Program-made: the position numbers and the translations under genes | Shown: in pieces, positions 38,916 to 47,560 of the stretch | How the letters are laid out: each line of letters opens with the position of its first letter | Position numbering within the stretch: position 1 is the first letter of the stretch | Assembly (NCBI RefSeq): GCF_014193375.1 | Contig: NZ_JACHZF010000017.1 | Location: forward strand, 41,482 to 105,481 | DNA from: Halomonas campaniensis | GTDB taxonomy: Bacteria > Pseudomonadota > Gammaproteobacteria > Pseudomonadales > Halomonadaceae | DNA length: 64,000 nucleotides | Direction of reading: 5' to 3' | The notes under the pieces: model-generated | The model's database searches: none | What the model saw: the letters and a program-made list of their open reading frames with translations, nothing else | Told to the model about the DNA's origin: nothing

Positions 38916-39143
38916 TCAGCGCTTCGGCAGCGCCTGGAGCTCCTCGCTGATGGTGACCTTGCCCTAGACGAGGATCTCGTCGTTGGCGCCCAGCGCCAGC
39001 AACACCCACCCGGAGGCAAGAGGCAGAAAATCACCTGCTCCCGGGCGCACCGGTGGGTCAGCCGGATGCCTTCCTGCAGCGCACTGTCGAAGCGCTCGCT
39101 TCCGCCAGCCGGGAAGGTGGCGGAGAGAGGCGTCTGGCTGGGC
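38916..39143 (-). pseudogene. possible degraded gene fragment
   Basis: The minus strand reads like coding sequence broken twice. One frame gives FPAGGSERFDSALQEG; a shifted frame gives LASGWVLLALGANDEILV, then an in-frame TAG, then GKVTISEELQALPKR and TGA (rc of 38916-38918). The parent family was not recognised. Alternatively this is non-coding spacer between arsR and the thiolase gene. Confidence 0.35.
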
Positions 39144-40328
39144 TCAGAGGCCTTCCAGCGCCAGGGCGATGCCCTGCCCACCGCCGATGCACAGGGTGAC
39201 GATGCCGCGGCGCTGGCCGTTGCGCTGCATGCCGTGCAGCAGGCGGGTGGTCAGCACCGCACCGCTGGCGCCGATGGGGTGGCCGTGGGCGATAGCGCCC
39301 CCCTCGGGGTTGACGATCGCCTCCGGCAGGCCGAGCTCTCGCTGGCAGGCCAGGGCGATGGCGGCGAAGGCCTCGTTGATCTCCACCCGCTCCAGGTCGC
39401 CCACCGACCAGCCGGCGCGCTCCAGCGCCTGCTTGACCGCCGGGACCGGGCCGATGCCGAAGTAGTCCGGATCCACGGCGCCGACGCCGAAGGCCACCAG
39501 CCGGGCCATGGGCGTAAGGCCCTGCTTCTCGGCCCAGTCGCGCTCGGCGACGATCATCGCCGCCGCGCCGCTGTTGAGCCCGGGGGCATTGCCGGCGGTG
39601 ATGGTGCCCTCCTTGCGGAAGGCGGGCTTGAGTCGGGCCAGGGACTCCGCGGTGGTATCGCCGCGGTTGTGCTCGTCCCGGGCGAAGGTGGTGGTGCCCT
39701 TGCGGCTGGTGAGCTCCACGCCGGCGATCTCGGCGTCGAAGTGGCCGGCCTCCTGGGCCTTCGAGAAGCTCAGCTGGGAGCGCAGCGCCCAGGCGTCCTG
39801 GTCGTCGCGGGAGATGGCGTAGCGGGTGACCAGGTCCTCGGTGTGCCAGCCGGCGTGCTTGCCGCTGAAGGCATCGTTGAGGCCATCGAAGAGCATGGTG
39901 TCGTGCATGGTCACGTCACCCATGCGGGCGCCCCAGCGGCCCTGGGGCAGCACATAGGGGGCGCGATCCATGTTCTCCATGCCGCCGGCGATGGCGCAGT
40001 CGGCCATGCCGCTCCAGATCTCCATGGCGGCGCTGGCAATGGCCTGGGCGCCGGAGCCGCAGACCCGATTGACGGCAAGTGCCGGGACCTCCACCGGCAG
40101 CCCGCCACCAATGCCGGCCTGGCGGGCGGCGTTCATCTTGCAGCCGGCCTGGATGACGTGACCCATCACCAGCGACTGCACCTTGTCGGCTGCCAGCCCG
40201 GAGCGGGAAAGGGTCTCCTGGATGACCCGCGCGCCCAGGTCGGGTGCCGGGGTGTCCTTTAAGCTGCCTCCGTAGGTGCCGATGGCGGTGCGCACGGGAT
40301 GGCAGATGACGACGTCGCGAGTTGACAT
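39144..40328 (-). CDS. acetyl-CoA C-acetyltransferase (thiolase)
   Basis: 394-residue biosynthetic/degradative thiolase. The acyl-accepting Cys is in NRVCGSGAQAI, and the GHPIGASGA and CIGGGQGIALALE motifs hold the other active-site His and Cys. ATG 40328 follows GGGGG. It lies within the arsenic region, downstream of the MFS gene on the same strand, with no obvious metabolic link to it. Three thiolase genes occur in this window. Confidence 0.92.
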   Translation of the reverse strand: MSTRDVVICHPVRTAIGTYGGSLKDTPAPDLGARVIQETLSRSGLAADKVQSLVMGHVIQAGCKMNAARQAGIGGGLPVEVPALAVNRVCGSGAQAIASAAMEIWSGMADCAIAGGMENMDRAPYVLPQGRWGARMGDVTMHDTMLFDGLNDAFSGKHAGWHTEDLVTRYAISRDDQDAWALRSQLSFSKAQEAGHFDAEIAGVELTSRKGTTTFARDEHNRGDTTAESLARLKPAFRKEGTITAGNAPGLNSGAAAMIVAERDWAEKQGLTPMARLVAFGVGAVDPDYFGIGPVPAVKQALERAGWSVGDLERVEINEAFAAIALACQRELGLPEAIVNPEGGAIAHGHPIGASGAVLTTRLLHGMQRNGQRRGIVTLCIGGGQGIALALEGL

Positions 40329-40430
40329 GGTGAACCCCCTATTGCGATACGCGAGATGCGTAACGATGTGATACCCCGTATAGCACACCCCTGGCTCGAC
40401 CGCCGTGATAAGCATCAAGGCTGCCGGGGG

Positions 40431-41633
40431 TCAGCGCGTGCGGCTCTCGGCGGGGGCGTGGGTAGTCGTCAGCGGGCGCAATACCCACAGGCCGAGCAGC
40501 GGCCCCGGCAGCAGCCACCACAGCACCCAGGTGCCCTGGAGCTCCCACAGGGTAGTGGTGAGCGAGATGGCCGGGATGGTCAGGGCGAAGCCCACGGCGT
40601 TCATCACCGCGAGGGTCGAGCCTACCCGCTCGCGCGGCGCGCTGGCTGCGGCCAGCGCCGAGAACTGCGGCGAGTCGGCGATCACGGTCAGCCCCCACAG
40701 CGCCAGCAGGCCCAGCAGCAGCCCCGGCGGCAGCCAGGTCATCAGCGGGTAGGCCAGGCAGATGAGGCCCGAGGCGGCCAGGGCGCGGCGCGCCACCCAC
40801 AGGCTGCCGAGCCGGCGGCTCAGACTGCCGCCACCCACGCAGCCGGCAAGCCCCAGGGCGATGACGGTGAACGACAGCCAGGGAATCCAGGCGGGCGGGG
40901 CGCCGAGCCGCGCCACCTCGCGCGCCACCAGGAAGGGGGCGAGTGTCCACAGGGCATAGAGCTCCCAGCAGTGGCCGAAGTAGCCACCGGCCACGGCACG
41001 GAAGCGCCGCTCGCGCAGGGCCGACAGGCCGTCGAGCAGCCGGGCCCTGCCGCTGGATGGCGGCAGATGCGACCCATCCCCCAGGGCGAGGATCAGGGCG
41101 CCGCCCGCGAGGGCCAGCAGCGAGGCGCCCAGCAGGGGCCACTCCCAGGGCAGGCCCAGGGTGGCGCCGCGCAGCAGGTGGGGCAGGGCGGTGCCCAGGG
41201 TCAGCATGCCGACGAGCCAGGCGAGCGCCGCGCCGGTATGCCGCGGCGTCCAGCCGATCACCAGCTTCATGCCCAGGGGGTAGATGCCGGCCAGGCAGAG
41301 CCCGGTCAGCAGGCGCAGGGTGATCGCCAGGGACATCTGGTCGGCCACCAGCACGAAGCCGGCGTTGGCCAGGGCGCCGGCCAGGCAGGAGGCGGCGAAG
41401 ATCCGGCTGGCGCGAAAGCGGTCGGCCAGGCCCGTGGTGGCGATGAACAGGGTGCCGGCGATGAAGCCCGCCTGCACGGTCAGGGTCAGCCGACCCAGGT
41501 CCGCCTCGGTAAGGCCCAGGTCCCGGGAGAGCGACAGCCCCACGCCGTTGACGGAGAACCACAGCGAGGTGCCGAACAGCTGGGCGAGCACGATGACGGC
41601 CAGGGGAGAGCGCCGGATCAGGGGAGTGGTCAT
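40431..41633 (-). CDS. MFS transporter, uncharacterised
   Basis: 400-residue major facilitator with 12 predicted helices; LADRFRASRIFAAS is the helix 2-3 loop (a variant of DRxGRR). ATG 41633 (MTTPLIRRSPLAVIVL) is chosen over an upstream GC-rich extension. It lies 84 bases downstream of the universal stress protein gene on the same strand, so it may belong to the arsenite-induced unit. It does not look like ArsJ. Substrate unknown. Confidence 0.8.
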   Translation of the reverse strand: MTTPLIRRSPLAVIVLAQLFGTSLWFSVNGVGLSLSRDLGLTEADLGRLTLTVQAGFIAGTLFIATTGLADRFRASRIFAASCLAGALANAGFVLVADQMSLAITLRLLTGLCLAGIYPLGMKLVIGWTPRHTGAALAWLVGMLTLGTALPHLLRGATLGLPWEWPLLGASLLALAGGALILALGDGSHLPPSSGRARLLDGLSALRERRFRAVAGGYFGHCWELYALWTLAPFLVAREVARLGAPPAWIPWLSFTVIALGLAGCVGGGSLSRRLGSLWVARRALAASGLICLAYPLMTWLPPGLLLGLLALWGLTVIADSPQFSALAAASAPRERVGSTLAVMNAVGFALTIPAISLTTTLWELQGTWVLWWLLPGPLLGLWVLRPLTTTHAPAESRTR

Positions 41634-41717
41634 GTCCCTATCATTCCTCCTGCCGCCCCCCGCTGGCAAGGTGGCGAAAGCCCCGAAGCGAAAGCCCCGG
41701 TGCGAACGCCTGATGGC

Positions 41718-42521
41718 TCAGCCGCCCCGGGGCACCACCAGCACCGGGCAGTGGGCATCCCGGGCGATCGCCTCGGCGGTGCTGCCCAGCAGGAACTCCT
41801 GGATGCGGTTGCGCCCGCGCTTGCCGATCACGATCAGGTCGACCTGTTCGCGACGGGCCTCCTCGACGATGGCATGGCGCGGGTCACCGTCCAGCACTCG
41901 TGTCTCGAGGCCCTCGATCCTCCGGGCGATGTCGTCCAGATGGTGCTGGGCGTCGGCTATCTCGCGATCGCACCCCTCGGAGGCGCAGGTGGCGGTCACC
42001 GCCAGGCGGCGCTGGAAGCGCGGGGCGAGCCTTGCGGCCAGGGCCTCGGCGCCGCCCACGGCGTCGGAGCCGTCGGTGGCCAGCATCATCAGCCGCGAGT
42101 CGGCGCCGACCAGCGCCTCGGCCACCGGCTCCAGCCACAGCGGCTGCGCGGTCAGGCGGGCGGTATCCAAGGCCGTGCTGCCCAGGAAGAACTCGTGCAG
42201 GCGGTTGTGGCCGCGACAGCCCAGCAGCAGCAGGTCGGCCCCCAGGTCGCTGGCGGCCTCGGTCAGCACCGCGCCGGGCTCGCCGCTGCGTACCTCGGTG
42301 TCGATCGTCAGCCCCGGGGCGGCCAGGTCGCCCGCGAGCTCCTTCAGCCTGGCCTCGTAGTGGGGGCGGTGGGTCTCCTCCGGGGTGGCGGGGTAGCGCG
42401 AGCTGAGCACGTGGACCAGCGTCACCCGCTCGGCGCCCCAGCCGGTCAGCCTTTTCAGGCGCGCCTGCAGCAGCGGCCAGGCGGGGGAGAAGTCCACGGC
42501 GACCAGGATGTGCTTGAACAT
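41718..42521 (-). CDS. tandem universal stress protein (two UspA domains)
   Basis: 267 residues, two Usp domains (about 1-140 and 143-267). Each begins with a beta strand (ILVAVDFSP; LMMLATDGSD) and ends with the nucleotide-binding loop (GCRGHNRLHEFFLGSTA; GKRGRNRIQEFLLGSTAEAI). Both match the ATP-binding GxxGx9GS form reasonably. Its AAGGAG site lies in the end of the CC/Se-motif gene, so the two are coupled behind ACR3. It probably has a stress or energy-sensing role tied to arsenic. Confidence 0.87.
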   Translation of the reverse strand: MFKHILVAVDFSPAWPLLQARLKRLTGWGAERVTLVHVLSSRYPATPEETHRPHYEARLKELAGDLAAPGLTIDTEVRSGEPGAVLTEAASDLGADLLLLGCRGHNRLHEFFLGSTALDTARLTAQPLWLEPVAEALVGADSRLMMLATDGSDAVGGAEALAARLAPRFQRRLAVTATCASEGCDREIADAQHHLDDIARRIEGLETRVLDGDPRHAIVEEARREQVDLIVIGKRGRNRIQEFLLGSTAEAIARDAHCPVLVVPRGG

Positions 42522-42525
42522 GGGG

Positions 42526-42819
42526 TTACTCCTTGGAACGGGTGGGGGAGGCGCCCTCGACGAAGAGATGCCTGAGGCCCAGGAAGCCCTCGACGTCGAG
42601 CCTCAGGCCCTGGTCGACCAGCGTCGGGTCGATGTGCACGGTCACGCCGTCGAGGTCGAGGCGGGTGTAGCGCTCCGGCGCCTCCGGGGCCCGGGCCTCG
42701 GCCACCGCGATATCGGCCCCGCCGCCGCAGCAGCCGTGACGGGGCGAGAGGCGCACCGTGGCCACACCGCCCTTGGTCTTCAGCCACGCGCGGGCCCGGT
42801 CGCTGACCTCGATGGCCAT
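42526..42819 (-). CDS. CC/Se-motif family protein (cysteine form)
   Basis: 97-residue protein with the adjacent cysteines Cys30-Cys31 in RLSPRHGCCGGG. It fits the small family known as CC/Se-motif (seleno)proteins, in which the second position can be selenocysteine; here both codons are ordinary Cys. Its start is three bases from the ACR3 stop and its end is four bases before the Usp gene, so it is tightly inside the arsenite-efflux operon. Vicinal thiols suit As(III) binding or transfer, but no function is established to my knowledge. Confidence 0.7.
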   Translation of the reverse strand: MAIEVSDRARAWLKTKGGVATVRLSPRHGCCGGGADIAVAEARAPEAPERYTRLDLDGVTVHIDPTLVDQGLRLDVEGFLGLRHLFVEGASPTRSKE

Positions 42820-42822
42820 GGG

Positions 42823-43908
42823 TCAGCCCCTGGCCTCGGCCGGGGCCTCGGGGAAGTGGTGCCGGGTCTTGTTGGCGATTCGCACCAGCGCCAGCATCAG
42901 CGGCACCTCCACCAGCACGCCCACCACCGTGGCCAGCGCCGCCCCGGACTGCAGGCCGAACAGCGCGATGGCGGCGGCCACGGCCAGCTCGAAGAAGTTG
43001 CTGGCACCGATCATCGCCCCGGGGGCCGCCACGTTGTGGGGCACCTTCCACGCCTTGGCCCAGCCGTAGGCGATGAAGAAGATCAGGAAGGTCTGGAGGA
43101 TCAGCGGGATGGCGATCAGCACGATATGCAGGGGGGTGGCGATGATCACGTCGCCCTGGAAGGCGAACAGCAGCACCAGGGTGATGATCAGCCCGATGGG
43201 GGTGATCGGCCCCACCTTCTTCATGAAGACGTTGTCGTACCACCCGATGCCGCGGTGGGCGATCAGGGTGCGTCGGGTCAGGTAGCCGGCGGCCAGCGGG
43301 ATGACGATGTAGAGCACCACCGACAGGGCGACGGTATCCCAAGGCACCTGGATGTTGGAGACCCCGAGCAGGAAGACCACGATGGGGGCGAAGGCGAACA
43401 GCATGATCAGGTCGTTGAGGGCGACCTGCACCAGGGTGTAGGCGGCGTCACCCCGGGTCAGGTAGCTCCACACGAAGACCATGGCGGTGCAGGGGGCGGC
43501 CCCCAGCAGGATGGCGCCGGCCAGGTACTGGCTGGCCAGGGGCTTCGGGATCAGCGGGGCGAACACCACCATCAGGAAGAACCAGGCGATGGCGAACATG
43601 GTGAATGGCTTGATCAGCCAGTTCACCGAGGTGGTGATGATCAGCCCCCTGGGCTGGCGACGCACGCCGAGCACGGCGGAGAAGTCGATCTGCGCCATCA
43701 TGGGAAAGATCATCGCCCAGATCAGGATCGCCACGGGGATCGACACCTGGGCGTATTCGAAGCGCGAGAGCGTCTCGGGCACCGCCGGGGCGAACTGCCC
43801 GAGCAGCACCCCGGCGACGATGGCCAGCGCCACCCACACCGAGAGAAAGCGCTCGAAGCGCCCCATGCCCTCGGCGACGCTGGGGGATTCGGTGGCGGTA
43901 TCGGACAT
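42823..43908 (-). CDS. arsB: ACR3-family arsenite efflux transporter
   Basis: 361-residue ten-helix arsenite permease of the ACR3 (BART) type. AILLGAAPCTAMVFVWSYL contains the essential Cys of ACR3, and a conserved Glu sits in the last helices (LVEVPLM). It exports As(OH)3 using the proton gradient. ATG 43908 is preceded by GAGGAG seven bases upstream; the longer frame would extend towards the operator. The operator at 43943-43962 lies about 35 bases before the start. Confidence 0.92.
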   Translation of the reverse strand: MSDTATESPSVAEGMGRFERFLSVWVALAIVAGVLLGQFAPAVPETLSRFEYAQVSIPVAILIWAMIFPMMAQIDFSAVLGVRRQPRGLIITTSVNWLIKPFTMFAIAWFFLMVVFAPLIPKPLASQYLAGAILLGAAPCTAMVFVWSYLTRGDAAYTLVQVALNDLIMLFAFAPIVVFLLGVSNIQVPWDTVALSVVLYIVIPLAAGYLTRRTLIAHRGIGWYDNVFMKKVGPITPIGLIITLVLLFAFQGDVIIATPLHIVLIAIPLILQTFLIFFIAYGWAKAWKVPHNVAAPGAMIGASNFFELAVAAAIALFGLQSGAALATVVGVLVEVPLMLALVRIANKTRHHFPEAPAEARG

Positions 43909-43942
43909 CGTGTGCTCCTCGACTCGTGGGTGTGAGGACAAT

Positions 43943-43962
43943 ATATATGGTTTTCCATATAT
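43943..43962. promoter_or_regulatory. ArsR-type operator before ACR3 gene
   Basis: Perfect palindrome ATATATGG-TTTT-CCATATAT followed by TTG, near-identical to the one before arsC. It lies between the ACR3 gene (minus) and the fetA-like gene (plus), closer to ACR3. Confidence 0.75.
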
Positions 43963-44033
43963 TGAAAGGCCCGCATCCCCGGTGGCGCCGGCAGGCCTGC
44001 TATCATGCAGCCTCCCGACGCTGAGGATGCCCC

Positions 44034-44657
44034 GTGACTGCCAGTTCGACCCTGCGACTCGATGCTGTGGCCATCGGCACGCTCACTGACGTGTCGCTGG
44101 CCGTCCCGCCCGGTGAGATCCACTGTCTCTCCGGTCCCAGCGGTTCCGGCAAGAGCCGGCTGCTGCGTGCCGTGGCCGACCTCGAGCCCCATGTCGGCCA
44201 GGTGTGGCTGGGAGAGCTCGCCCAGTCGTCGCTGCCCGCCCACGCCTGGCGCGCCCGGGTGATGCTGGTGCCGGCGGAGAGCCAGTGGTGGGCGGACAGC
44301 GTCGGCGAGCACCTTCCGGCGCGTCCCGCCGTCGAGGACCTGGCGGCGCTCGGCTTCGACGCCAGCGTGCTGGATTGGCAGGTGTCCCGTCTCTCCTCGG
44401 GCGAGAAGCAGCGTCTGGCGCTCCTGCGGGCCCTGGGCCAGGCGCCCTCGGCGCTGCTGCTCGATGAACCCACGGCCAACCTCGACGATGCCACCACCCG
44501 CCGGGTGGAGGCTTGGCTGGTCGAGCGTATTCGCCAGCGCGGCTGGCCGGTGATCTGGGTGGCCCACGACCGTGGCCAGATCGCCCGGGTGGCGAACCGC
44601 CACTGGCGGATCGATGGCAGCAAGCTTCGGGCCGAGGAGGTGGCGCCATGGAGGTGA
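44034..44657 (+). CDS. fetA: FetA-like ABC transporter ATP-binding protein
   Basis: 207-residue ABC ATPase. Walker A GPSGSGKS, signature LSSGEKQRL and Walker B ALLLDEPTANLD are present. The short length and pairing with a FetB-type permease match the E. coli FetAB (YbbLM) iron exporter. GTG 44034 is the start, with GAGG seven bases upstream. It overlaps fetB by ten bases. Confidence 0.85.
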   Translation: MTASSTLRLDAVAIGTLTDVSLAVPPGEIHCLSGPSGSGKSRLLRAVADLEPHVGQVWLGELAQSSLPAHAWRARVMLVPAESQWWADSVGEHLPARPAVEDLAALGFDASVLDWQVSRLSSGEKQRLALLRALGQAPSALLLDEPTANLDDATTRRVEAWLVERIRQRGWPVIWVAHDRGQIARVANRHWRIDGSKLRAEEVAPWR

Positions 44658-45451
44658 TCCCGCTGGCCTGGTGGCAGCTGGCGTTGGCCGCGCTGATGGT
44701 GGTGGGGCTGGCCGGCTGTACCGCGGCCCTGCGCCTGGGGATGAGCCGCAGCCTGCTGATCGCCGCGCTGCGCACGGTGATCCAGCTGGGGCTGATCGGC
44801 CTGGTGCTGGAGGCGCTGTTTGCCGCCGAGCGGCTGCTGTGGGTAGTGCTGATGGCGCTGGCCATGCTGCTGATCGCCGGCCGGGAGGTGATGGCGCGCC
44901 AGAAGCGGCGCCTCGGCGGCGGCTGGGCCTTTGGCATCGGCACCCTGGCGATGTTCCTCTCCTCGTTCACGGTGACCGTGCTGGTCCTCACCGTGATCAT
45001 CGGCCCCGACCCTTGGTACCGGCCCCAGTACGCCATCCCGCTGCTGGGGATGCTGCTCGGCAACACCATGACCGGCGTGGCCCTGGCGCTGGATCGCCTC
45101 ACCGACAGCGCCTGGCGCCAGCGGGCGGTAATCGAGAATCGCCTGATGCTCGGCCAGCCCTGGCAGGTGGCGATCGGCGACATCCGCCGCGAGGCGATGC
45201 GCAGCGGGCTGATGCCGATGATCAACGCCATGGCCGCCGCCGGGGTGGTCAGCCTGCCGGGCATGATGACTGGCCAGATCCTGGCCGGCACCGCGCCGGG
45301 GCTGGCGGTGAAGTATCAGATCCTGATCATGTTCGCGATCACCCTGGGCACCGGCTTCGGCACCCTGGCGGCGGTGGCCGCGGGTAGCCGGCGGCTCTTC
45401 GACGGCAGGGAACGGCTGCGCCTCGATCGGCTGGTGGCGCCGCGGCGCTGA
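44648..45451 (+). CDS. fetB: FetB-like (UPF0014) permease
   Basis: 267-residue membrane protein of the UPF0014/YbbM family with seven helices. LRTVIQLGLIGLVLEALF, LLGNTMTGVALALDR and SLPGMMTGQILAG are diagnostic. With FetA it is thought to export iron or limit oxidative stress. ATG 44648 lies in the end of fetA. Its TGA directly abuts the TCA (reverse stop) of the convergent hydrolase gene, leaving no spacer. Confidence 0.87.
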   Translation: MEVIPLAWWQLALAALMVVGLAGCTAALRLGMSRSLLIAALRTVIQLGLIGLVLEALFAAERLLWVVLMALAMLLIAGREVMARQKRRLGGGWAFGIGTLAMFLSSFTVTVLVLTVIIGPDPWYRPQYAIPLLGMLLGNTMTGVALALDRLTDSAWRQRAVIENRLMLGQPWQVAIGDIRREAMRSGLMPMINAMAAAGVVSLPGMMTGQILAGTAPGLAVKYQILIMFAITLGTGFGTLAAVAAGSRRLFDGRERLRLDRLVAPRR

Positions 45452-46225
45452 TCAGGGGCGGGAGAGGAACCTCGCCACGATGTCGGCGAGCACCTCCGGG
45501 CACTCGCGATGGGGCACGTGGCCGCAGGGCAGCAGGTTCGGCTCGGCGGGCCCGGGGGTCCGGGATGCGATGCGCCGGGGCTGGGCCAGGGAGCCGAACT
45601 CGTCGTGTTCGCCATGGATCGCCAGGGTCGGGCAGCGCACCCGGGGCAGGGCGTCATCCAGATGCCAGTCGCGAAAGGCCTCGGAGTGCCAGTTGTCGAC
45701 CCAGCTTCTCAGCACCCACTCGGCCTTGTCGCCGTGGTAGCGCTCGAGCCGGCGCATCGCGCCCGGCTCGGCGAAGGCCGCCTCCGCCTCGCGGATGCCG
45801 GCCAGGGTGCGCGGCTCGAGGTAGGCCTGGGCCGCCACGGTGATCAGCGCCTCGCAGCCGTCGGCGTGCTGTCCCGCCGCCTCGATGGCCATGCTGCCGC
45901 CCACGCTGTGGCCGAGCAGCGAGAAACGCTCGAGCGCGAGGCTCTCGCGCAGGGTGGCGAAGGTCTCGAGGGCCTCGTCGGTGACGAAGGTGGCCGGCTG
46001 GGGGCCGGGACAGGGCGCCGACTCACCGTAGCCGACGCGGTCGTAGGCGATCACCTCGCGGCCGCTGGCCTCGGCCAGCAGCGCGGGGAAGTCGCGCCAC
46101 AGGGCGATGCAGCCCAGCGAGTCGTGCAGCAGCACGATGGGGCTGCCTGCCGGTGGTGTGCCCGCCGGCCGCCAGCGGGCGACGTGGATGCCGCCCGCCG
46201 GCGTCTCCAGGGTGAAGGCCGTCAT
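45452..46225 (-). CDS. alpha/beta-hydrolase
   Basis: 257-residue alpha/beta hydrolase. Nucleophile elbow GHSVGGS, oxyanion segment LLHDSLGC, Asp in GEHDEFGS and His in CGHVPHRE complete the fold. It is translated right after the thiolase (stop and start share one base, TGATG). It could be an esterase or thioesterase for the same acyl-CoA route. Substrate unknown. Confidence 0.85.
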   Translation of the reverse strand: MTAFTLETPAGGIHVARWRPAGTPPAGSPIVLLHDSLGCIALWRDFPALLAEASGREVIAYDRVGYGESAPCPGPQPATFVTDEALETFATLRESLALERFSLLGHSVGGSMAIEAAGQHADGCEALITVAAQAYLEPRTLAGIREAEAAFAEPGAMRRLERYHGDKAEWVLRSWVDNWHSEAFRDWHLDDALPRVRCPTLAIHGEHDEFGSLAQPRRIASRTPGPAEPNLLPCGHVPHRECPEVLADIVARFLSRP

Positions 46226-47412
46226 CAGTCGACCAGCTCGACCGCCACCGCGGTGGCCTCGCCGCCGCCGATGCAGAGGCTGGCGATGCCGCGCTTACCG
46301 CCCTTGGTGCGCAGGGCGTGGATCAGGGTGGCGATGATCCGCGAGCCGGTGGAGCCGATCGGGTGGCCCTGGGCACAGGCGCCGCCGAAGACGTTGACCT
46401 TGTCGTGGGGGATGTCGAGCCCGTCCATGGCCAGCAGGGTGACCACCGCGAAGGCCTCGTTGATCTCGAAGAGGTCGACGTCGTCCACCGTCCAGTCGAG
46501 CTTCTTCATCAGCTTGTCGATGGCGCCCACCGGGGCGATGGTGAACTCGCTGGGGTGCTGGGAGTGGGTGCTGTGGCCCAGCATGCGCGCCAGCGGCCTG
46601 GCACCCAGGCGCTCTGCCGCGTCCCGGCTTGCCAGGACCAGCGCCGAGGCGCCGTCAGAGATGGAGCTGGAGTTGGCCGCGGTGATGGTGCCCTCCTTGG
46701 CGAAGGCGGGACGCAGCGAGCGGATCTTGTCCAGCTTGGCCTGGAAGGGCTGCTCGTCGTGGTTCACCACGCTCTCGCCCTGGCGGGAGGTGACGGTGAC
46801 CGGGGCCATCTCGGCGTCCAGGTGGCCGGCATTGGTGGCCGCCATGGCGCGCTCCAGGGAGGCGATGGCGAAGTCGTCCAGGCGCTCGCGGCTGTAGTCG
46901 CGGGCGGTGGCGACGTCCTGGGCGAAGACGCCCATCAGCTTGCCGGTCTCGGCGTCCTCCAGGCCGTCCAGGAACATGTGGTCCTTGAGCTCGCCGTGGC
47001 CCAGGCGGTAGCCGGTGCGCGCCTTGGTGAGCACGTGGGGGGCGTTGGACATGGACTCCATGCCGCCGGCCAGCATCACCTCGGCGCTGCCGGCGCGGAT
47101 CAGGTCGTGGGCCAGCATGGTGGCCTTCATGCCCGAGCCGCACAGCTTGTTGATGGTGGTGGCGCCGATGCCATCGGGGATGCCGGCCTGGCGCATGGCC
47201 TGGCGGGCCGGACCCTGCTTGACGCCGCCGGGCAGCACGCAGCCCAGGATGCCCTCGTCGATGGCGGAGGCCTCGATGCCGGCGCGCTCGATGGCGGCGC
47301 GGATGGCCACCGCGCCGAGCTCGGGGGCGGTCATGCTGGCCAGGCTGCCCAGCATGCCCCCCATGGGGGTGCGGGCGGCGGAGAGGAAGACGATATCGCT
47401 GGAGTGGCTCAT
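46225..47412 (-). CDS. acetyl-CoA C-acyltransferase (thiolase)
   Basis: 395-residue thiolase with Cys in NKLCGSGMKAT, GHPIGSTGS and CIGGGEATAVAVE. ATG 47412 follows GGGAGA. It is divergent from the TetR gene across 148 bases containing a TetR-type operator. It likely releases acetyl-CoA in the branched- or medium-chain acyl-CoA pathway served by the genes to its right. Confidence 0.92.
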   Translation of the reverse strand: MSHSSDIVFLSAARTPMGGMLGSLASMTAPELGAVAIRAAIERAGIEASAIDEGILGCVLPGGVKQGPARQAMRQAGIPDGIGATTINKLCGSGMKATMLAHDLIRAGSAEVMLAGGMESMSNAPHVLTKARTGYRLGHGELKDHMFLDGLEDAETGKLMGVFAQDVATARDYSRERLDDFAIASLERAMAATNAGHLDAEMAPVTVTSRQGESVVNHDEQPFQAKLDKIRSLRPAFAKEGTITAANSSSISDGASALVLASRDAAERLGARPLARMLGHSTHSQHPSEFTIAPVGAIDKLMKKLDWTVDDVDLFEINEAFAVVTLLAMDGLDIPHDKVNVFGGACAQGHPIGSTGSRIIATLIHALRTKGGKRGIASLCIGGGEATAVAVELVD

Positions 47413-47533
47413 GGTGGTTCTCCCGATGTGGCGTGCGGTTCCCGATGGAGCCGCCTTGTGATTGTAAGTCGAGATCGCGGGTTGGCCCGCGCCGCGTTGA
47501 CCCGTCCGCGGGGCTGTGGTTTTCTCAGGGTCA

Positions 47534-47551
47534 ACCAAGCAAGCGCTAGTG
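47534..47551. promoter_or_regulatory. TetR-type operator, site 1
   Basis: ACCAAGC-AAGC-GCTAGTG, ten bases before the tetR ATG. The reverse complement of the site at 48248-48265 matches it at 22 of 29 positions over the extended segment (17 of 18 in the best part). Confidence 0.6.
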
Positions 47552-47560
47552 TAAACGTCG

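Noticed and set aside
40431..41633. MFS gene as ArsJ organoarsenical exporter
   Set aside because: Its N terminus and loops do not resemble ArsJ and no glyceraldehyde-3-phosphate dehydrogenase partner is present.
42526..42819. Selenocysteine in the CC/Se-motif protein
   Set aside because: Both codons in the HGCC motif are ordinary cysteine codons and no in-frame TGA is present.
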